DNA of 64,000 nt from Paenibacillus sp. SY21-1. GTDB lineage: Bacteria; Bacillota; Bacilli; Paenibacillales; Paenibacillaceae. The position numbers and the translations under genes were made by a program. Numbering within the stretch: position 1 is the stretch's first letter; each line of letters opens with the position of its first letter. The stretch covers positions 238,037-302,036 of the forward strand of contig NZ_STGF01000003.1 of the NCBI RefSeq assembly GCF_005222705.1. The letters are read 5' to 3'. Below the pieces are notes generated by a model. That model was not told the origin of the DNA, searched no databases, and saw only the letters and a list, made by a program, of their open reading frames with translations. Below, one piece after another: positions 55,314-64,000 of this stretch.

Positions 55314-57389
55314 TTATGATTCGACCTTAAACTGACTGAGTTGCTCTTGCAATTTGTTGGATAACTGATTTAATTCCCTCGAAAGAGCGGCAACCTGTTC
55401 GATGCTGTCCAGTTGTTCCTGCGTACTTGCGCTCACTTCCTCCGTTGAAGCAGAATTCTCTTCTGTGGTGGAAGAGATGACCTCTAGCGCCTGAAGGATC
55501 TCGTCCATGTGCTCATGAACATTGGCGGTACTTCTGGATATGTTGTTCATCCGCAGTTTCAAAGCTTCCAGATCCTTGTTAATGCTGAAGAAGACTTGTT
55601 TTGTATCCTCTACGGATTGAGCATTTTGCTCCGCAATTTCCATGCCGCGCATCGTATGCTCGACTGACAGCGTTGTTTTATCTTCAATGAGTCGTACTTT
55701 CTTGTTAATTTCCTCTGTTGCCAGAGCGGTCTGCTCCGCAAGCTTGCGAACCTCCTGGGCAACGACAGCGAAGCCACGACCATGTTCGCCCGCACGCGCA
55801 GCCTCAATGGAGGCATTGAGCGCAAGCAGGTTTGTTTGAGCTGCAATCTGTTTTACCGTGTCCACAAAACTGGATATTTCATTTCGGCTCATATCAATCT
55901 CCTGAATAATGGAGGAGACAGCTTGAGTGGAACGATGGTTTTCCTCAGACCACAACGATAATTGCTCAACAACTGCGAGTCCCTGGCCGCTCTGGCCGAC
56001 TGCAGTCTGCACCATTGTTTCCATGACTTGGGTATCAGTTGTCATTTCATCAATCTGACTGGATAAAGATCCCGTTTTCTGTAAAATATTTTCCGTATTG
56101 ATCGACTGATAGTTTGTAGCATTGGCGATCTCGTTGATGGCCGTGGATGTATCGTTCATCGTTATCGCCGTTCTTGCGGATATGGACTGCAGATCATTGG
56201 ATGATTGATTCAGGACTTGCGCCGAGTTACTTACCATTTGCAGCATGCCCTGAATCTTTTGCACCATCGTATTTAGTCCTAGAGCAATCTGTCCAATTTC
56301 ATTATTGGACTTCGCATCCAGATGCACCGTCAGGTCGCCTTGCTCAATCAACTTGATCTTGGACAACAGCTGCGGAATGGCGCGCAATAGATAACGAAGA
56401 GTGATGTAACAGATGATGACGAGCAAAATGGCGGCAGCCGCAAATGCACCAAGCGTAATTCCTGTGAATGTCCTTAACTCAGCGAGTACCTCTTTCTCGG
56501 ATATCGTTAAACCCACGGACCAGCCTGTATCCTTACTGGTCGCATAGCCGATATAACGACGTTCCCCGTTATCGTTATACAGCTGTATACCGGACTCTCC
56601 AGCCAGCATTTTTTTGCCGATCTCGCCTAGTTCGCCTGGGGTATCGGTAATCTTCTCCTTCAGAACCTTCTCCTGATCCGGATGGTAAAGAATATCCCCG
56701 CTCTTGGAGAGCAGCATGGAATAGCCCGTACTTCCCAACGAATAGCTCTTCATAATGCTCGGAATATCCTTGAATGCAATATCCGCCGCTGAAAAACCGA
56801 TCCTTTCATTGTTGTCATTCTTGATTGGGTAGAAGATTCCAATCAATATATTATTAGAAGCCAAATCAACGTATGGTTCAGAGTAGTACAGCCCGTCAGC
56901 CGCCATAAAAGGCTTGTAATAAGGGCGTTTTTGAATATCAAAATCCGGTGCGGAGCTCGCGCCATCATTTTGCAGCCAGAACCCTTTTCCATCCAAGCCC
57001 CCGATCCAGGCATCCGCAAACGAAGGCTCCTCTTTGACAATAGCCGCGAGCGTCTTCTGAGTAGCTGCCGCATATGTCGAACTGGTCGCCACCTCTGCAG
57101 ACTCCGTTGTTTCTATGTACTGTCGGAACAACCCGTTGGTCGACATTTGCTTGACGAGCGATCCTTTTTCTTTAAACAGTGCATCGAATTGGTCGACAAT
57201 TGCCTGCGTCTTGGTCTGAAGAATAGCTTCTTGTTGATTAAGCAGGATGTTTCGTGTACTGGAAAATATGAATGTTCCCAACATAACAAAGACAACAACG
57301 ATAATAACCAACAGCACAGCCGACAGTGTGTTCGCAATACTGGTGGTTTGCTTTTTTTTCAATCTCCACATTTTCAAAACGTTTGACAT
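55314..57389 (-). CDS. Methyl-accepting chemotaxis protein with dCache sensor
   Basis: A 691-residue chemoreceptor. Membrane helix about 17-40; extracellular double-Cache sensor about 45-310 ([38 protein letters not shown]); second helix; HAMP with [20 protein letters not shown]; then the signalling tip [23 protein letters not shown]. The ATG at 57389 follows GGAGAG. It is only distantly similar to the other receptor in the sensor, but the 3' flanks share a terminator repeat. Ligand unknown. Confidence 0.95.
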   Translation of the reverse strand: MSNVLKMWRLKKKQTTSIANTLSAVLLVIIVVVFVMLGTFIFSSTRNILLNQQEAILQTKTQAIVDQFDALFKEKGSLVKQMSTNGLFRQYIETTESAEVATSSTYAAATQKTLAAIVKEEPSFADAWIGGLDGKGFWLQNDGASSAPDFDIQKRPYYKPFMAADGLYYSEPYVDLASNNILIGIFYPIKNDNNERIGFSAADIAFKDIPSIMKSYSLGSTGYSMLLSKSGDILYHPDQEKVLKEKITDTPGELGEIGKKMLAGESGIQLYNDNGERRYIGYATSKDTGWSVGLTISEKEVLAELRTFTGITLGAFAAAAILLVIICYITLRYLLRAIPQLLSKIKLIEQGDLTVHLDAKSNNEIGQIALGLNTMVQKIQGMLQMVSNSAQVLNQSSNDLQSISARTAITMNDTSTAINEIANATNYQSINTENILQKTGSLSSQIDEMTTDTQVMETMVQTAVGQSGQGLAVVEQLSLWSEENHRSTQAVSSIIQEIDMSRNEISSFVDTVKQIAAQTNLLALNASIEAARAGEHGRGFAVVAQEVRKLAEQTALATEEINKKVRLIEDKTTLSVEHTMRGMEIAEQNAQSVEDTKQVFFSINKDLEALKLRMNNISRSTANVHEHMDEILQALEVISSTTEENSASTEEVSASTQEQLDSIEQVAALSRELNQLSNKLQEQLSQFKVES

Positions 57390-57482
57390 TCTGCATCTCT
57401 CCAGTTGTTTAGTTCGTTCAAAAGTCCTATGTATTATGTCGGTACGTTAAGCAGAATAATGTAGACATCTGTCAAGCTAAAA

Positions 57483-57533
57483 ATTTAAACCAGTAGAGCA
57501 GAGACTGAAGGTCCCTGCCCTACTGGTTTAAAT
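57483..57533. repeat. Long inverted repeat (14 bp arms), terminator-like
   Basis: ATTTAAACCAGTAG (57483-57496) and its exact complement (57520-57533) enclose GCAG/CTGC and GAC/GTC inner stems. On the minus strand the stem is followed by TTTTT, so it may end the transcript from the hydrolase gene. Confidence 0.7.
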
Positions 57534-57651
57534 AGCGTTCGCGAAGGAAAAAGCTTGGAAACAACTTGCATACATTCACAGACAAGCAGATCGATCATAG
57601 CTTAGCTATTTAAATTCGAGGTGAAGCAGGGGAAATGGCAGGACCGAGCTG

Positions 57652-57816
57652 TCAAATTCCGTCTTCCTCTAACATCTTGTTTGCAAGCTGTTGAATGCGA
57701 AGCCTAAAAAGGGCCGCAGCAGCCTGCCCATCGGCATTCTGCCACAGCCCAAGCCCTTGTCCCCAGCGGTCTATCGGTCCTTGGCCCTCTCCTGTCGCAA
57801 CCGGATGGCTAGGTCG
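57652..57816 (-). pseudogene. Possible carboxy-terminal gene relic
   Basis: An open stretch of 54 codons, bounded upstream by a TAG, reads PSHPVATGEGQGPIDRW, then LGLWQNADG and RIQQLANKMLEEDGI before a TGA. It has no start codon with a ribosome site but looks like coding sequence. Family not recognised. It fills most of the 445 bp gap between chemoreceptor 2 and the hydrolase gene together with the inverted repeat at 57483. Confidence 0.25.
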
Positions 57817-57834
57817 CTACTCTAATCGCTCCAG

Positions 57835-58779
57835 CTATTGAGATTCCTGCTGCTCCAGCCATCTCAAAATCGCCTGGTTTGTTTCTTCCGGCTTTTCTTG
57901 CTGAATCCAATGACCGCAATCCAGATTGACCACTTCCACATTCGGCACGAACTTCGACAAGTTTGCAGACCTCTGGACCGCATCCCGCTCGCCATAGATC
58001 ATGAGGGTCGGCTGTTGGATGATCGGGTTCACCTCCGCCAATAAGCGCCAGTTGCGGTCAAGGTTCCTGTACCAATTTATGCTGCCCGTGAACCCTGATG
58101 CTTCAAAGGCCGAGACAAAAACAGCCAGCTCGCTGTCGCTCATCAAGGGCTCGCCCCGTGGTGCTTCCGCGTTGGCGAGATTGATCATCATCATTCCCGG
58201 CTCCGGCTCTCCAAGCGGCTCATTCTTGCGGTACAAATTGCGAAGGAACCGGAACGTATGCTCCTCCAATACGGCGTCTGCGACACCTGGTTGTCGATTG
58301 AAATGGACGAAATAGAAGTCGCCGCCAAGTATTGCTTCCATAAACTCGATCCAGGGTGTTTCTCCGCGCTCTTGATAAGGCAAGCTCAGATTTATCACTT
58401 TGTTTACACGGCTTGGATGCAATAAGGTCAGTCCCCAAACGACCATTGCACCCCAATCATGACCGACAAAGATGGCATCTTCGTATCCGTAGTGATCGAG
58501 AAGTGCGATAAGATCACCCGACAAATGCTCAATGTCATAGTCTGTTACTTCGGTCGGACGGGATGAGTTGCCGTAACCCCGCTGGTTTGGGACGATGACG
58601 TGGTAGCCCGCTGCGGCAAGGACGGCCATCTGATGGCGCCAAGAAAAGGCATGCTCCAGCCAGCCGTGACAGAGGACAATAGGTTTTCCGGCATTTTGTC
58701 GCCCTGCTTCAAAAACTTCGAGCTCTACACCATTGACTGAAATAAGGGTCGGATTAGGAAAATCTGATGGATTAAACAT
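57835..58779 (-). CDS. Alpha/beta hydrolase, epoxide-hydrolase-like
   Basis: A 314-residue cytoplasmic alpha/beta hydrolase. HGW oxyanion motif in IVLCHGWLEH; the nucleophile elbow VGHDWGAMVVWG has Asp, as in epoxide hydrolases and haloalkane dehalogenases rather than Ser esterases; the acid region is IYGERDAV and the base is His in DCGHWIQQEKPEE. The ATG at 58779 follows AAGAAGGAGG. It is divergent from a WYL regulator, with an inverted repeat over its promoter region. It may detoxify an epoxide or halogenated compound. Confidence 0.9.
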   Translation of the reverse strand: MFNPSDFPNPTLISVNGVELEVFEAGRQNAGKPIVLCHGWLEHAFSWRHQMAVLAAAGYHVIVPNQRGYGNSSRPTEVTDYDIEHLSGDLIALLDHYGYEDAIFVGHDWGAMVVWGLTLLHPSRVNKVINLSLPYQERGETPWIEFMEAILGGDFYFVHFNRQPGVADAVLEEHTFRFLRNLYRKNEPLGEPEPGMMMINLANAEAPRGEPLMSDSELAVFVSAFEASGFTGSINWYRNLDRNWRLLAEVNPIIQQPTLMIYGERDAVQRSANLSKFVPNVEVVNLDCGHWIQQEKPEETNQAILRWLEQQESQ

Positions 58780-58823
58780 GTAATTACCTCCTTCTTGTAA
58801 TACATGTAGTATAATGGACAAAA

Positions 58824-58843
58824 GGTGACATCTTTTTGTCACC
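58824..58843. promoter_or_regulatory. Inverted repeat between hydrolase and WYL regulator
   Basis: GGTGACA and TGTCACC are perfect arms around TCTTTT. It lies between the divergent starts, next to a TATACT-like -10 for the hydrolase gene. Likely operator of the WYL protein. Confidence 0.65.
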
Positions 58844-58876
58844 GTTCTGAAATCATGTAGAAAAAAGAGGACAATG

Positions 58877-59788
58877 ATGGACAAAGTAGAGAGACTCATT
58901 TCGATTATCATGATATTGCTGAAAAAAGAGGTTGTTTCTACAAAGGAGTTCTCACAGCTATTCCATGTTTCCAAAAGAACGATCCTTCGCGATATGGAAA
59001 CATTGAGCTTATCCAACATTCCGATCTACTCTGTCATTGGGGTCAAAGGCGGCTACGGCATAATGGACGAATACAAGGTGGATAAACGCCTTTTAAGCAG
59101 CTCCGATTTGCAAAATATATTAACTGCGCTCGGCGGATTGGAACAAATCCTGCTGACGGAAGAAGTTGAAAGAACGATAAAAAAAATAGAGGCAATGGTT
59201 AGTCCATTGTCTCTGAATCGTTCCATTCAACTGTCCTTTTATAATTGGGAAGGTCGGTCCGAGCTGCTTGAAACCTTAAAGACATGTCAAGAATCCATTT
59301 TAAAGAAAAGACTGCTTTCGTTTGATTATACGGATAAAGACGGGGCTGTAACGAATAGAAGGATTGAGCCCTATGAGCTGCATTTTAACGAATCGAGTTG
59401 GTACCTGAAGGGTTTCTGTTTACATCGACAGGGATATCGAACATTCAAGCTATCCCGGATTGATCGTATTACTATGGATGAACGCGTGTTTCTTCCAAGA
59501 GACGATTGGTCGGAGCAAGGACAGGATGGCCGTTATCTACCGCCATTCGTCACGATAAAGGCAGCGATAGCGCCTGGCATAAAAGATCAAATCATCGAAA
59601 GGTATGGTCGAAAAAGCATTGAAGAGCATAGCTCTGGATTTTTATGGGCAACCATGTATGTCCCTCAAACTCGTATGGGATTTCAATTTTTAGCGGGCTT
59701 CGGCACTCAGCTAAAAGTTATAGAGCCCCAAACCTATGTGGAAGATTTTCGAAATTATTTAAATCAAATGATGGAGAACTACTCCTGA
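58877..59788 (+). CDS. HTH-WYL transcriptional regulator (YafY-type)
   Basis: A 303-residue regulator. The amino end is a winged HTH (KEFSQLFHVSKRTILRDMETLS); residues about 140-225 are a WYL domain (RLLSFDYTDKDG, SSWYLKGFCLHRQGYRTFKLSRI). WYL domains sense ligands, sometimes nucleotides or DNA-damage signals. ATG at 58877 is preferred on spacing from AGAGG; the ATG at 58874 is possible. Divergent from the alpha/beta hydrolase, which it probably represses until a substrate appears. Confidence 0.9.
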   Translation: MDKVERLISIIMILLKKEVVSTKEFSQLFHVSKRTILRDMETLSLSNIPIYSVIGVKGGYGIMDEYKVDKRLLSSSDLQNILTALGGLEQILLTEEVERTIKKIEAMVSPLSLNRSIQLSFYNWEGRSELLETLKTCQESILKKRLLSFDYTDKDGAVTNRRIEPYELHFNESSWYLKGFCLHRQGYRTFKLSRIDRITMDERVFLPRDDWSEQGQDGRYLPPFVTIKAAIAPGIKDQIIERYGRKSIEEHSSGFLWATMYVPQTRMGFQFLAGFGTQLKVIEPQTYVEDFRNYLNQMMENYS

Positions 59789-59860
59789 TCGAAGCCTCAA
59801 GCTTCAACGTAGATTTTCGCGGTCTTTATGGCGAGGCTCGGCGCACTTCCTATAACGGCA

Positions 59861-59896
59861 AGTTTTTTAGGCCATACCTTTCGGGATGGCCTATTT
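59861..59896. terminator. Hairpin between convergent genes
   Basis: AGGCCAT and ATGGCCT form a stem after a T run; a similar sequence, with the same ACGGCAA prefix, occurs at 62728. The U run after the stem is weak on the plus strand. Confidence 0.45.
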
Positions 59897-59902
59897 CATG
59901 CT

Positions 59903-60589
59903 TTATTTGACGAAAAACAATACGGTTCCAAAGTAACTCATAAACCTTTTATAATCGTTAGCCTCCCGCAACACGATAATGGTCGGATACGAATTAACCT
60001 TGCGTTGCATCAACCCCGCCAATAACTCCTTCTGCTCGGCGCAATAGAATTTTCCTTGAGTATACTCAATAATAAGAGGCGGGAGAGCAGAATAATCCTC
60101 GGTTACACTCGCTTGAGAATGGCCGATAACAAACCCATCCCTTTGAATTAGACGCAGTGGAAGCTTTACGACTCCAAAATAGATTCGATCTGTCATGACA
60201 TTTTCTATATCGACTGTTGTGTTCATTGAAATCTGCCAGTAGCAGTACATCCACTCTTCAAGTATACCGCCATTCGCATACTTCACAGCTGACTCAATAG
60301 TAGGTGTATACGCTGCATAGTCGTCATGTTTCTTTGTGTAAAGAATTTTTTTAATCGAATCCAAAGACAAGAAGTATTCGTCAGCAAGCTCCGATACGGT
60401 ACGTCCATGAGCGTACTTGTTGCGAATCATGCGATTCCTTCTCTGCAACTGCTCCCTGTAACCGGAGGCTGCCCCCCAAGCTCTCTTCTCCTCGCCCGCA
60501 GGAATGTAAAGAAGTTTGCCAGAGGCGTACTTTTGAACCTCTCTCAATAGCGCCTCCGGAAGGATGTCACTGCCATTCTCATATTTCAT
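59903..60589 (-). CDS. CD3324-type HTH protein with additional C-terminal domain
   Basis: A 228-residue protein. The first ~88 residues match the small CD3324 family (ILPEALLREVQKYASGKLLYIP; YAHGRTVSELADEYFLSLDSIKKILY), a Mor-like HTH. The usual protein ends there (~90 residues). Here about 140 more residues follow (GGILEEWMYCYWQISMNTTVD; IIEYTQGKFYCAEQKELLAGL), which I do not recognise. It starts 14 bases after the phosphotransferase-like gene, with a weak ribosome site, so it may be coupled to it. Confidence 0.7.
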   Translation of the reverse strand: MKYENGSDILPEALLREVQKYASGKLLYIPAGEEKRAWGAASGYREQLQRRNRMIRNKYAHGRTVSELADEYFLSLDSIKKILYTKKHDDYAAYTPTIESAVKYANGGILEEWMYCYWQISMNTTVDIENVMTDRIYFGVVKLPLRLIQRDGFVIGHSQASVTEDYSALPPLIIEYTQGKFYCAEQKELLAGLMQRKVNSYPTIIVLREANDYKRFMSYFGTVLFFVK

Positions 60590-60603
60590 GCCATTATCAC
60601 CGT

Positions 60604-61308
60604 CTACAAAGCGTAAATTCGATCTTTTAGTTCACGGATAGATTTCATCATACTTGTACAGGATTCTACATCGTCGATTGATGCGTGCCAACGCAATCCA
60701 TCTATCCCTTTATAATACGCCATACATAAGAATCTTTCCTTGAAGTCGGGAATGATGATGTTCCTTTTCTTACAGTACTCCATGAGAAGCTCTGGTATTT
60801 GCAGATAAGGCTTGTTTAAGTCCATGATTGCAAAATCGATCAGGAAGTCTCCAATGCCGGAGTAGCTCCAGTCGGGAAAACCCACCGTGGTTTTTCCATC
60901 CGTAATGATGTTCACGAAAAACGTAAAGTTATTCACCAAATAACGTCGGCCCTCGCAATAAGAAATTCGAGCTTCCATCTCCTTGTAGTAATGCTCAAAA
61001 TAATCTCGTTGCAAAACCGTCGTACCAAACATTTCTCTCCAGTTGTACCAATAACCTTCTTTGTCTTCAGCAAACGTGTCGATCAAAAAATTTTTGCAAC
61101 TCTCATGTTCAGGTGTGCCATCCTCGTTGAACCGCCCGTAACCCTCTATTCCCGATATGTCAGACGCATGAATGTCAAATAGACTGTCAAATATCAGCTC
61201 GTGACAATCCCTGAATTGCTCGGGGCTTAATTGGTCGGCCACGAATCCATTTGGAGTCATGTTGACCTTATCGGATAACATTGCTCGCAAAAAATTGTCT
61301 TTACTCAT
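60604..61308 (-). CDS. Truncated phosphotransferase-like protein lacking catalytic residues
   Basis: A 234-residue protein resembling the carboxy-terminal lobe of hygromycin-type phosphotransferases (SGIEGYGRFNEDG; GFPDWSYSGIGDFLIDFAIMD). The ATP-binding amino lobe is absent. The catalytic loop, normally VHGDF, reads LVNNFTFFVN (about 124-133), so the catalytic Asp and the His are missing; the later metal Asp in PDWS remains. The ATG at 61308 has a fine ribosome site (AAGGAG), so the gene appears expressed from an intact start. It is either a decayed antibiotic kinase or a pseudoenzyme. Confidence 0.75.
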   Translation of the reverse strand: MSKDNFLRAMLSDKVNMTPNGFVADQLSPEQFRDCHELIFDSLFDIHASDISGIEGYGRFNEDGTPEHESCKNFLIDTFAEDKEGYWYNWREMFGTTVLQRDYFEHYYKEMEARISYCEGRRYLVNNFTFFVNIITDGKTTVGFPDWSYSGIGDFLIDFAIMDLNKPYLQIPELLMEYCKKRNIIIPDFKERFLCMAYYKGIDGLRWHASIDDVESCTSMMKSIRELKDRIYAL

Positions 61309-61489
61309 TTTCTCATCTCCTTAACTTGACTCACAACTCACTGCCATCAGGTGCGCATCTGATATGTAAAAGCATAGCATTGGATAGATATAGGGAATAG
61401 GCAATCTATAGCTTAAATCAACTTTACACAGGTTAAAAAAACTTGCCGGTTTTTATGGTAAGGTTAGGCACAGCTGAAGAAAGTTCGCT

Positions 61490-62566
61490 TTAACCTTCAC
61501 GTACTTGCTTAATGATTTCAAGATATTGCAGATCACCGTATCCAAGTGTCGGGAATAAAGAAATCAGTCGGTTCACCAACTCGGCCTCGGATAGATACGC
61601 GTGGTTTTTAATATATCTGGTTACGCTGTTGTCTTCAGCAAGCATACTTAAATGCAGCTCAATAGCCTGATACATGACCGGCAATAATTGTAGCGTTGGC
61701 TTCTGTTGATGTAGAAGGACTTCTTCATATACTTGCAGATAGCTGCCTAAAAAAAGCTCCGTTTGATTTACTTTAAATTCATCTTCTCGAAAGCTGTTCA
61801 AGAATACTTTCCCCTTATAGTTAGACTGTTCGAGATAAGCTAATACGGTTAAAAGATTCATTTGGCAAAACACATCTTCTCCAAACCATAAAACGATGTA
61901 CTGGTAGTCATTTTGAAATAAAGGTTTTAATGGCTCCATGACTATTTGTTTATAGCTTTCCACTGAGCTGTGATGCCCCTCGGCGCGAAGCCGAATAAAG
62001 GGATCATCGAATATTGGCTTTGAAGCCGGATGCACACACATTGCTTCATTGAACGGAGCATAATCCGAGTTGCCCATCACTTTATTTTCCAGAAATTCAT
62101 CATACATGATTTGCCCATTAAAAATATTCAGAACATCCGCATCAAATAACTCTGCCCTTTTGTTTTGTAATTGCGTTACCTCTTCTTTAATGTCCAAAAT
62201 GTGTCCATCCCCTTTTCGAGCTACTATCAGCTTGGCATACGATTGAACCGGCCGTTGATTCATTTGCATTTCACCGGGGCTAACCCCAAATACGGATTTA
62301 AATGCTCGACTATATGCTTCTTGCGAGGAATAACCGTATTCAATTGCAATGTCAATCACCTTCCGCCCGTTGGCCAAATCCTCTATCGATAAATACAGCT
62401 TTCTTAGCAAAACATATCTCCGAATACTTATGCCTGTTGCTTGATGAAATTTAAACGAGCAATAATAGGGAGAGTATCCCACGTATTGGGCTAATGCCTC
62501 TAATGAAAATGCTCCAGTTACATGCTCTTCTATCCATTCAATCATGGACTGGATATAATCATGCAT
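61490..62566 (-). CDS. AraC-family regulator with DUF1835-like sensor domain
   Basis: A 358-residue protein. The AraC double HTH is at the amino end (FSLEALAQYVGYSPYYCSFKFH; DIAIEYGYSSQEAYSRAFKS, about 20-105). The rest resembles DUF1835 (YIVLWFGEDVFCQMNLLTVLAYL, near 225-247), followed by a helical tail. I choose the ATG at 62566 because AGGAG lies ~9 bases before it; the GTG at 62575 would abut that site. This regulator type has no characterised ligand. It stands upstream of the phosphotransferase-like gene on the same strand, gap ~180 bases. Confidence 0.82.
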   Translation of the reverse strand: MHDYIQSMIEWIEEHVTGAFSLEALAQYVGYSPYYCSFKFHQATGISIRRYVLLRKLYLSIEDLANGRKVIDIAIEYGYSSQEAYSRAFKSVFGVSPGEMQMNQRPVQSYAKLIVARKGDGHILDIKEEVTQLQNKRAELFDADVLNIFNGQIMYDEFLENKVMGNSDYAPFNEAMCVHPASKPIFDDPFIRLRAEGHHSSVESYKQIVMEPLKPLFQNDYQYIVLWFGEDVFCQMNLLTVLAYLEQSNYKGKVFLNSFREDEFKVNQTELFLGSYLQVYEEVLLHQQKPTLQLLPVMYQAIELHLSMLAEDNSVTRYIKNHAYLSEAELVNRLISLFPTLGYGDLQYLEIIKQVREG

Positions 62567-62732
62567 TTGCTTCACTCCTGCTTACATTATAGATAGGAAG
62601 AGCTACATATGTTTGATAGTTGTTGTGCTTTCTTTACTCCATCATCATAGCAGGACCGCTTAAAGCGCTGTGGGTTCAATGCTTGGGGTGGTGATTGATT
62701 TGGTCAAAGGTTTTCTAGCTGTCTGTAACGGC

Positions 62733-62768
62733 AAATTTTAAGGCCACCCTTACGGGATGGCCTTTGTG
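62733..62768 (-). terminator. Terminator-like hairpin after the AraC-GyrI gene
   Basis: AAGGCCA and TGGCCTT pair around CCCTTACGGGA; on the minus strand AAAATTT follows. Related in sequence to the hairpin at 59861. Confidence 0.45.
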
Positions 62769-62798
62769 TTTAATGATCCATATCATTTGCTTATTCTA

Positions 62799-63674
62799 TC
62801 AAACTTTCTTAACAGGTATCCAATACTCGACATCAACTTCTTCTGTCATGATCTGCTTTTTTAAGCCAACTTGAATTTCAGGACCTACTTGTATTGTAGG
62901 TCCCTCAACCTGCTCATACCCTGAGGAGGGAAACCATTCTCCGTAAATTTGTTGCCATTTTTCCGGTCCCCAAGGAATCTTTACATCAATTACGACCCAG
63001 GTCATAGCCGGTACAAATAATCGAGTAAATTTGTCCGGGCATGACTCCGTTGAAGCAACTGAAAAATAATAGTCGTAGCTTTCCTTCCCACGCCCAACTC
63101 CTTCTCCTACATCCACATGAAGAATTCCGAATGGCTCCACGTTATTAAGTGATTTCAGCTCGGCATGCGTGTCATAATCGGTTGATTCCCAAAGTTGTTC
63201 GACACCTTGATGTTCGCCTATGTCGACCGGTATAACTCGATTGGTTAACCCAATCACTTGAAATGCTGTCTTGTTCTCAATTCTAAACTTCATCGGTTCG
63301 CCTCCTCCAATCGATAAACGAAAGGTCATTGGCGGGTATACTTTTAGAGACTGGTTCGTTATTCTCATTTCTGTTGGTGTTATTCCATGCTGGCTTTGAA
63401 AAGCGCGAGTAAATGCGTCTGGTGAATGATAACCATACTTCATGGCAACATCAATCACTTTGATGGTACTGTTCTGCAATTCAAAAGCTGCAAGCGTTAG
63501 ACGTCTGCGGCGGATATATTCATGAAGCGAAATATCTGCCAAGTAAGAGAACATTCTTTTGAAATGATAAACAGAACAACAAGCACGTCTTGCTAACTCT
63601 TGTTCGTCGATTTCATTCTCCAAATTCAAATCGATGTAGGCTATCGCCCTATTCAAATTTTCGAGCACATTCAT
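62799..63674 (-). CDS. AraC-family regulator with GyrI-like effector domain
   Basis: A 291-residue regulator. AraC double HTH at about 22-110 (IDEQELARRACCSVYHFKRMFSY; DVAMKYGYHSPDAFTRAFQSQ), then a GyrI-like effector-binding domain from about 125 (VIGLTNRVIPVDIGEHQGVEQLW; WQQIYGEWFPSSGYEQVEGPTIQ). This is the Rob/BltR-like layout, which senses small hydrophobic compounds. The ATG at 63674 follows GGGAGG. No exporter gene is adjacent, so the target genes are not obvious. Confidence 0.9.
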   Translation of the reverse strand: MNVLENLNRAIAYIDLNLENEIDEQELARRACCSVYHFKRMFSYLADISLHEYIRRRRLTLAAFELQNSTIKVIDVAMKYGYHSPDAFTRAFQSQHGITPTEMRITNQSLKVYPPMTFRLSIGGGEPMKFRIENKTAFQVIGLTNRVIPVDIGEHQGVEQLWESTDYDTHAELKSLNNVEPFGILHVDVGEGVGRGKESYDYYFSVASTESCPDKFTRLFVPAMTWVVIDVKIPWGPEKWQQIYGEWFPSSGYEQVEGPTIQVGPEIQVGLKKQIMTEEVDVEYWIPVKKV

Positions 63675-63808
63675 CCAATGACCTCCCTTCCCTTCTAGAG
63701 TAGCAGAACTAATTTCAAGGTATCCGACTCATTCAGTTCAACTATTGCAGGGGGAACTTCACTCATTACTAGTAGAAAGCTCCTGAAATAACGTTCCTGA
63801 CTGACGTA

Positions 63809-64000
63809 TTATTGTTCCAAACCATAACTCCAGCGGAATGGAACCGGGTTTTCGTTGACTTCTTGAAGGTACAATTCAATGCTTTGTTTTAATTCGTCTT
63901 TGGATTTGACACGAAGATGTCGAAGGACTTGTTTGGTCATTTTCGCAAAAAAACTCTCAATCACATTCAGCCAAGAACCATGTTTGGGGGTGAAAATAAA
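63809..64000 (-). mobile_element. IS630-family transposase, 3' end (runs off the window)
   Basis: The frame is open from base 64000 to a TAA at 63809 (63 residues). It encodes the carboxy end of an IS630/Tc1-type DDE transposase: FTPKHGSWLNVIESFFAKM contains the third catalytic acid (Glu), followed by LRHLRVKSKDELKQSI. The element's start and its far inverted repeat lie outside the window. I could not place its right terminal repeat with confidence. Confidence 0.85.

Noticed and set aside
57575..57605. AGATCGATCA resembling the LacI-regulon palindrome
   Set aside because: Only one half matches and no promoter or related gene is adjacent; chance occurrence is likely.
63690..63808. Right terminal inverted repeat of the IS630 element
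   Set aside because: The other end is outside the window, so no repeat can be paired and no TA target duplication confirmed.

Overview
The window reads as a chromosomal segment of a Paenibacillus-like bacterium (Bacillota, Paenibacillaceae). This rests on the purine-rich ribosome-binding sites with ATG/GTG/TTG starts, the many AraC-type regulators next to sugar transporters, an S-layer-homology anchored enzyme, sugar ABC transporters without their own ATPase, and families such as DUF975, DUF817, DUF1835 and CD3324. No rRNA, tRNA, CRISPR array or prophage was seen. The only mobile element is the 3' end of an IS630-type transposase at the right edge.

Region 1 (1-16.1 kb) is carbohydrate use: a partial LacZ-type beta-galactosidase divergent from an AraC regulator, a serpin lipoprotein, a membrane diguanylate cyclase, then a five-gene operon on the minus strand (GH78 alpha-L-rhamnosidase, sugar-binding lipoprotein, two permeases, DUF5060/DUF4038-type glycosidase) divergent from its own AraC regulator. 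A GyrI-like protein follows.

Region 2 (16.2-23.8 kb) looks like one regulon. A polar amino acid ABC importer plus a PatB/MalY-type C-S lyase lies on one side of a LacI-family gene. A crotonase plus a CoA-transferase operon lies on the other. Both operons carry the palindrome TAGATCGATCTA in their 5' regions; at the crotonase promoter it sits directly after a perfect sigma-A promoter. This suggests uptake and breakdown of an amino-acid-like compound whose acid product is activated to a CoA ester.

Region 3 (23.8-28.6 kb): a DUF975 membrane protein; an ABC-2 exporter operon that ends with an unlisted 35-residue membrane peptide and starts with a regulator fusing a degenerate ABC-ATPase-like domain to a LytTR DNA-binding domain; and a DUF817 membrane protein. 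Two LytTR-like direct repeats 21 bp apart lie before the exporter genes.

Region 4 (28.7-37 kb) holds an intact Fur-box-controlled siderophore-binding lipoprotein and its AraC/SBP-like regulator, plus two broken relatives: the amino-terminal piece of a similar regulator, still behind a Fur box, and an internal piece of a siderophore-binding protein. Between them are a 1367-residue SLH-anchored metallophosphoesterase and an SDR protein lacking the catalytic tyrosine.

Region 5 (37-45.6 kb): small hypothetical genes, a MarR-NmrA-DUF1772 operon with two matching operator-like palindromes, DUF4304, an SLC13 permease with TrkA-C domains, two dehydrogenase/epimerase genes and a DUF5050 lipoprotein.

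Region 6 (45.7-57.4 kb): an AT-rich secreted cysteine-peptidase gene behind a run of ten G, two chemoreceptors (one with a good sigma-D promoter), a secreted protein with duplicated F5/8C domains, a phosphotransferase, DUF3237, a serine hydrolase and a ribbon-helix-helix protein. Several minus-strand units end in near-identical terminator hairpins.

Region 7 (57.8-64 kb): an alpha/beta hydrolase divergent from a WYL regulator over an inverted repeat, a CD3324-type protein with an extra domain, a truncated phosphotransferase-like pseudoenzyme, two AraC regulators with different sensor domains, and the IS630 fragment.
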